7,607 bases of DNA from Lachnospiraceae bacterium UBA1755 (GTDB lineage: Bacteria; Bacillota; Clostridia; Lachnospirales; Lachnospiraceae), in assembly GCA_002314805.1 (NCBI GenBank), contig DCHJ01000050.1, positions 1 through 7,607 on the forward strand, written 5' to 3'. The stretch's first letter is position 1. Each line of letters starts with the position of its first letter. Positions 4,856-7,607 of this stretch are shown piece after piece. The notes below the pieces were generated by a model, which saw nothing but the letters and a program-made list of their open reading frames with translations, had not been told where the DNA came from and made no database searches. Both the position numbers and the translations under genes were made by a program.

Positions 4856-6268
4856 ATGAGAAAGACAAAAATAATCGGTACTATCGGACCGGCCAGTGAT
4901 GATCCGCAGGTATTTTCTGCGATGTGCGAGGCAGGTCTCAACGTTGCACGCCTTAATTTCTCTCACGGTACACACGAGGAGCAGCAGGTACGCGTTGACA
5001 TGATCAAGAAGGTCCGCAGTGAGCTGGGACTCCCAATCGCTATTCTTCTGGATACCAAGGGTCCGGAATACAGGATAAGGACATTTAAGGATGGAGAGGT
5101 ATTCCTTAACGACGGGGATGATTTTACTCTGACAACAAGAGAGATCGAGGGCGACAATACAATCGTCAGTGTCAGCTACAAAAATCTTCATGAAGAACTG
5201 TCTCCGGGAGATATCGTCCTCATCTGCAACGGTCTGGTAAAGCTTGAGGTCAGGAGTGTCGAGGGTACGGAGATCCACTGCAGGACATTGATCGGCGGAA
5301 AGCTGAGCAACCGCAAGAGTATGGCATGCCCCGGAAAGCATCTCAAGCAGATATACCTGAGTGAGCAGGATAAAAAGGACCTCCTGTTCGGCATCAGGAA
5401 TAGTATTGATTTTGTAGCAGCTTCCTTTGTTTCCTGCGCACAGGATGTAAAGGATCTGAGAGAATTCCTCAATGAAAACGGCGGAGAAGATATTGAGATA
5501 ATTGCCAAGATCGAGAATCAGTCAGGCATCGACAACATTATTGAGATTTGCGATTACTGCGAGGGCATCATGGTAGCAAGAGGCGATCTGGGAGTTGAAG
5601 TGGATTATGCAAAGCTTCCTGCGATCCAGAAGAAGCTGATCAATGACTGCAGACTCCTCGGAAAGAGAGTCATCACAGCAACGGAGATGCTTGAATCAAT
5701 GATCAGCCAGCCAAGACCCACAAGGGCCGAGATATCCGATGTTGCCAATGCCGTATATGACGGTACGTCGGCGATCATGCTCTCAGGAGAGACCGCAGCA
5801 GGAAAGTATCCTGTTGAGGCCGTCAGGACAATGGGGAATGTCGCCGAAGAGGCTGAGAAGCATGTAGATTATCTTGTCCAATACATGTATACGGATTTCA
5901 AGATCAGCAATCAGCTTGATGCGATCTCTCATTCGGTATGCGGCATGGCCATGGATATCGGCGCAAAGGCTATTGCAGTCAGCTCTCTTTCAGGTGCTAC
6001 AGTCAGGATGATCTCAAGATTCAGAGCACCGGTGGATATCGTCGGCATCGCCGTGAACGAAAAGGTATGGTATCGTCTGGCTCTTTCCTGGGGAGTTACT
6101 CCTGTCATGAGCGAGGAGTATGATTCAACAGATGTGCTGTTCTACAATGCGCTCAATCTGGCACAGAAGGTACTGCATCTTGAAAAAGGAGATACAGTGA
6201 TAATGACCGGAGGAAAGACCAACGGAAGATCAGGCAACACCAACCTGATAAAGATCGAAAACATCTGA
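4856..6268 (+). CDS. pyk: Pyruvate kinase
   Basis: A 470-residue cytoplasmic enzyme making pyruvate and ATP from phosphoenolpyruvate and ADP at the end of glycolysis. Visible residues: ARLNFSHG (Arg32, Asn34, Ser36), LDTKGPE (Asp66, Thr67), IIAKIE with catalytic Lys218 and metal ligand Glu220, ARGDLG (Asp244), TATEM (Thr276) and MLSGETAAGKYP (309-319). The C-terminal domain runs from about 355 to 470; there is no extra PEP-utiliser domain. Glu71 in GPE is the residue associated with K+-dependent pyruvate kinases. The start is ATG 4856 because GGAGGAG (4844-4850) sits 5 nt upstream and MRKTKI is the normal N-terminus; a GTG at 4850 overlaps that ribosome site. The B domain is odd: CNG (124-126) replaces the usual DDG, and KSMACPG (154-160) the usual K-G-V-N-x-P-G. 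It may therefore be a divergent paralog. Confidence 0.95.
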   Translation: MRKTKIIGTIGPASDDPQVFSAMCEAGLNVARLNFSHGTHEEQQVRVDMIKKVRSELGLPIAILLDTKGPEYRIRTFKDGEVFLNDGDDFTLTTREIEGDNTIVSVSYKNLHEELSPGDIVLICNGLVKLEVRSVEGTEIHCRTLIGGKLSNRKSMACPGKHLKQIYLSEQDKKDLLFGIRNSIDFVAASFVSCAQDVKDLREFLNENGGEDIEIIAKIENQSGIDNIIEICDYCEGIMVARGDLGVEVDYAKLPAIQKKLINDCRLLGKRVITATEMLESMISQPRPTRAEISDVANAVYDGTSAIMLSGETAAGKYPVEAVRTMGNVAEEAEKHVDYLVQYMYTDFKISNQLDAISHSVCGMAMDIGAKAIAVSSLSGATVRMISRFRAPVDIVGIAVNEKVWYRLALSWGVTPVMSEEYDSTDVLFYNALNLAQKVLHLEKGDTVIMTGGKTNGRSGNTNLIKIENI

Positions 6269-6315
6269 TCAGGCGGGGGAATTGACGTATAAAGAAAACA
6301 GAAGGCAGAATTAAT

Positions 6316-7248
6316 TTGATTCATGACAGACATAAGATGATATATTCGGCGGTATTGCTGTCCTTTATTATCCTGGCGGCTCGGTGTGCTCCTGTATATG
6401 CACAGGAATCAGAGGGGGGAGCCGCAGCGGCGGAGACCATATCCGCAGGAGGCCCCGGTATGATATCGGAGGAAGCAGGCGGGGCAGAGAACGCAGACGG
6501 GACCGGAGAGGTATCGGAGACTGTGCAGGAGGATACAGACGATACTGTACTTGATGAAACTGCGACAGAGTCTGAGATCCCTGCCAGAGAATATACGGAG
6601 GATGACTGGGACAAGTGGAGAGTAGATTACCGGCGTATCAATGACCGTCCGTATGAGGAAAGCGAGCGGGAAAAGAAGATCTATTCCTATAACCAGCTGC
6701 CGCCCCATGATACAGGCAGGACAAGGTGGTCCGGAGACTGGTATGCCATAGAGGAAGGCGGTCAGATATTTGCCAATTTCGGCTGCGGTATCTGCTGCAT
6801 TTCCAATATCTACAGTACATTCGTGCAGAGACCTGTAGATCCGGGACAGATGATGACGGTCGCAAAGACATACTCCTCATATAAGCCCAATAGTAAGGCC
6901 GGGGCTATAGACTGGTCCCAGATGAAGCAGCTGTGCGAAAAGCTGGGCATGACCGCTCAGATCAGAAAGAAGCCGCAGGACTATGCTCAGTTTCAGCAGG
7001 ATGTATATACTGCGGATGCCACAGTTGTGCTGGTATGTAAGGATGATGACCCCGGACTGTGGTTCTATACCAATGGTCATTATGTGACACTGTGGGAATA
7101 TGATCCGTATGATGATACGGTATTTGTTACGGATTCCAGCGGATTATTCAACCGTGAAAGAGTCTATCTCAGGGATGTATACGATGCGCTCAAGACGCGC
7201 AGCAGCCATCAGTATATGTGTGTGGATGCCGATATTCTCGGATATTAA
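6316..7248 (+). CDS. Secreted C39-like cysteine peptidase domain protein
   Basis: A 310-residue exported protein with a papain-like C39_2-type domain. Residues 1-29 form a signal peptide (MIHDRHK, hydrophobic core, cleavage after PVYA). Residues 30-90 are an acidic Glu/Gly/Ala/Thr linker. The catalytic-type domain spans about 120-310: GCGICCIS gives a candidate nucleophile Cys157, NGHYVTL gives His255, and VTDSSG gives Asp273, in the expected order. Gln150 could be the oxyanion residue. The substrate is unknown; peptidoglycan or a surface protein are options. I chose a TTG start (6316) because it adds the positively charged DRHK to the signal peptide, with AAGG (6302-6305) 10 nt upstream. The alternative ATG at 6337 would leave an uncharged signal start and has no better ribosome site. 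Only 47 bp separate it from pyk, with no visible terminator, so co-transcription is plausible. Domain assignment is by motif only. Confidence 0.72.
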   Translation: MIHDRHKMIYSAVLLSFIILAARCAPVYAQESEGGAAAAETISAGGPGMISEEAGGAENADGTGEVSETVQEDTDDTVLDETATESEIPAREYTEDDWDKWRVDYRRINDRPYEESEREKKIYSYNQLPPHDTGRTRWSGDWYAIEEGGQIFANFGCGICCISNIYSTFVQRPVDPGQMMTVAKTYSSYKPNSKAGAIDWSQMKQLCEKLGMTAQIRKKPQDYAQFQQDVYTADATVVLVCKDDDPGLWFYTNGHYVTLWEYDPYDDTVFVTDSSGLFNRERVYLRDVYDALKTRSSHQYMCVDADILGY

Positions 7249-7255
7249 CACCCGC

Positions 7256-7305
7256 ATTCCATAAGCCGTATCCGGATTCTTGGAATACTCAATACTTAAG
7301 TTTTT
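7256..7305 (+). terminator. Weak terminator candidate after the C39-like gene
   Basis: ATTCCA (7256-7261) pairs with TGGAAT (7281-7286) around a loop containing the palindrome ATCCGGAT (7270-7277). Five T residues occur at 7301-7305, but 14 nt after the stem, so termination is doubtful. Confidence 0.25.
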
Positions 7306-7306
7306 G

Positions 7307-7343
7307 TTAATACTGAAATGTTGAGGCAGGATGTGAGTATTAA
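7307..7343 (+). promoter_or_regulatory. 8-bp inverted repeat upstream of the right-edge gene
   Basis: TTAATACT (7307-7314) and AGTATTAA (7336-7343) are exact reverse complements separated by 21 bp and end 35 bp before the next start codon. AATACT also occurs at 7284-7289 and 7291-7296. This could be an operator for a dimeric regulator with half-sites three helical turns apart, or a leader stem-loop. No promoter is clear beside it. Confidence 0.3.
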
Positions 7344-7378
7344 GGATCAGACAGTACTTCAGCATGAAGGAGGAACTT

Positions 7379-7607
7379 ATGGCAGAGAACAGGAACCCTG
7401 GCAGAGAAGATACACAGGAAATGATCATAGAGGAGATCGAGATAGGAAAAATGCCTGAGGGCAGGGAAGGAACAAAGAAGGAAAATATGTCTGATAACAA
7501 AGAAGAAATCAGGACGGAAGAAATGACTGAGACAAAGCCGGAAGCGCAGGCAGAGAGCACACCGGAGACAAAGCCGGAAGCACAGGCAGAGAGCACACCG
7601 GAGACAA
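7379..7607 (+). CDS. Acidic repeat-containing protein, N-terminal part
   Basis: The ATG at 7379 is preceded by AAGGAGG (7367-7373) with 5-nt spacing, an excellent ribosome site, and the frame stays open to the window edge (76 codons). The visible part is very rich in Glu, Lys and Thr, has no signal peptide or membrane segment, and begins MAENRNPGRED. From codon 51 it enters a 12-residue tandem repeat, ETKPEAQAESTP, present twice with a third copy starting at the edge. Such charged Pro/Glu/Thr repeats usually act as flexible spacers; a membrane anchor or enzymatic domain may lie beyond the window. The family cannot be named from this part. Confidence 0.75.
   Translation, partial: MAENRNPGREDTQEMIIEEIEIGKMPEGREGTKKENMSDNKEEIRTEEMTETKPEAQAESTPETKPEAQAESTPET
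7529..7607 (+). repeat. 36-bp in-frame tandem repeat
   Basis: Two full units (7529-7564 and 7565-7600) differ at one base (GCG versus GCA in an alanine codon), and seven bases of a third unit reach the edge. Each unit encodes ETKPEAQAESTP. Near-identity at the DNA level suggests recent expansion, so copy number may vary between strains. Confidence 0.9.

Noticed and set aside
4672..4899. 75-codon plus-strand frame encoding two similar Cys/Gly-rich peptides
   Set aside because: It has no ribosome site, overlaps the pyk start in another frame, and its internal similarity follows from the 60-bp repeat spacing being a multiple of three.
4381..7248. Shared Gly-Tyr C-termini of the amidase and the C39-like protein as a common sorting signal
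   Set aside because: Only two residues agree and no known sorting motif matches; chance is the simpler explanation.
7144..7596. 150-codon minus-strand frame with Ser/Ala/Cys-rich repeats
   Set aside because: It is antisense to the strongly supported acidic repeat gene and its repeats mirror that gene's tandem units; no minus-strand ribosome site is present.

Overview
The window looks like a chromosomal segment from a Gram-positive anaerobe of the Clostridia, most likely Lachnospiraceae. That is inferred from strong AGGAGG-type ribosome sites, moderate GC with AT-rich spacers, frequent AGA/AGG/ATA codons, and secreted cell-wall enzymes carrying SH3b or C39-like domains. No rRNA, tRNA, CRISPR array or intact mobile element is visible.

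Layout. Positions 1-300 hold a folded leader followed by a 15-codon reading frame that stops at once; this may be the edge of an insertion-sequence relic. A YoaK/DUF1275 membrane protein gene lies on the minus strand (304-987). All other intact genes are on the plus strand: a protein of the L-fucose/L-arabinose isomerase-like family (1464-2804), a secreted SH3b plus N-acetylmuramoyl-L-alanine amidase (3232-4422) with a clear terminator, pyruvate kinase (4856-6268), a secreted C39-like cysteine peptidase (6316-7248), and the first 76 codons of an acidic repeat protein that runs off the right edge (7379 onward).

The most informative non-genic signal is rearrangement around the isomerase gene. 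About 126 bp of the yoaK coding sequence recurs, 92% identical and on the same strand, at 2849-2974, directly after the isomerase terminator. A related ~30-bp sequence occurs on both sides of the isomerase gene (1248-1277 and 2968-2997). The simplest reading is that a second yoaK-like copy once lay here and was broken by recombination or insertion of the isomerase segment. A second notable signal is a pair of stem-loops exactly 60 bp apart in the pyruvate kinase leader, whose stems differ by a compensatory base-pair change.

Functionally the window mixes central metabolism (pyruvate kinase, one sugar-isomerase-like enzyme) with envelope maintenance (amidase, C39-like peptidase). Pyruvate kinase and the peptidase are 47 bp apart with no visible terminator and may share a transcript. 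The pyruvate kinase is unusual in its B domain. I see no convincing multi-gene undescribed system; the best leads are the pyk leader repeats, the yoaK fragment with its flanking repeats, and the folded leader at the left edge.
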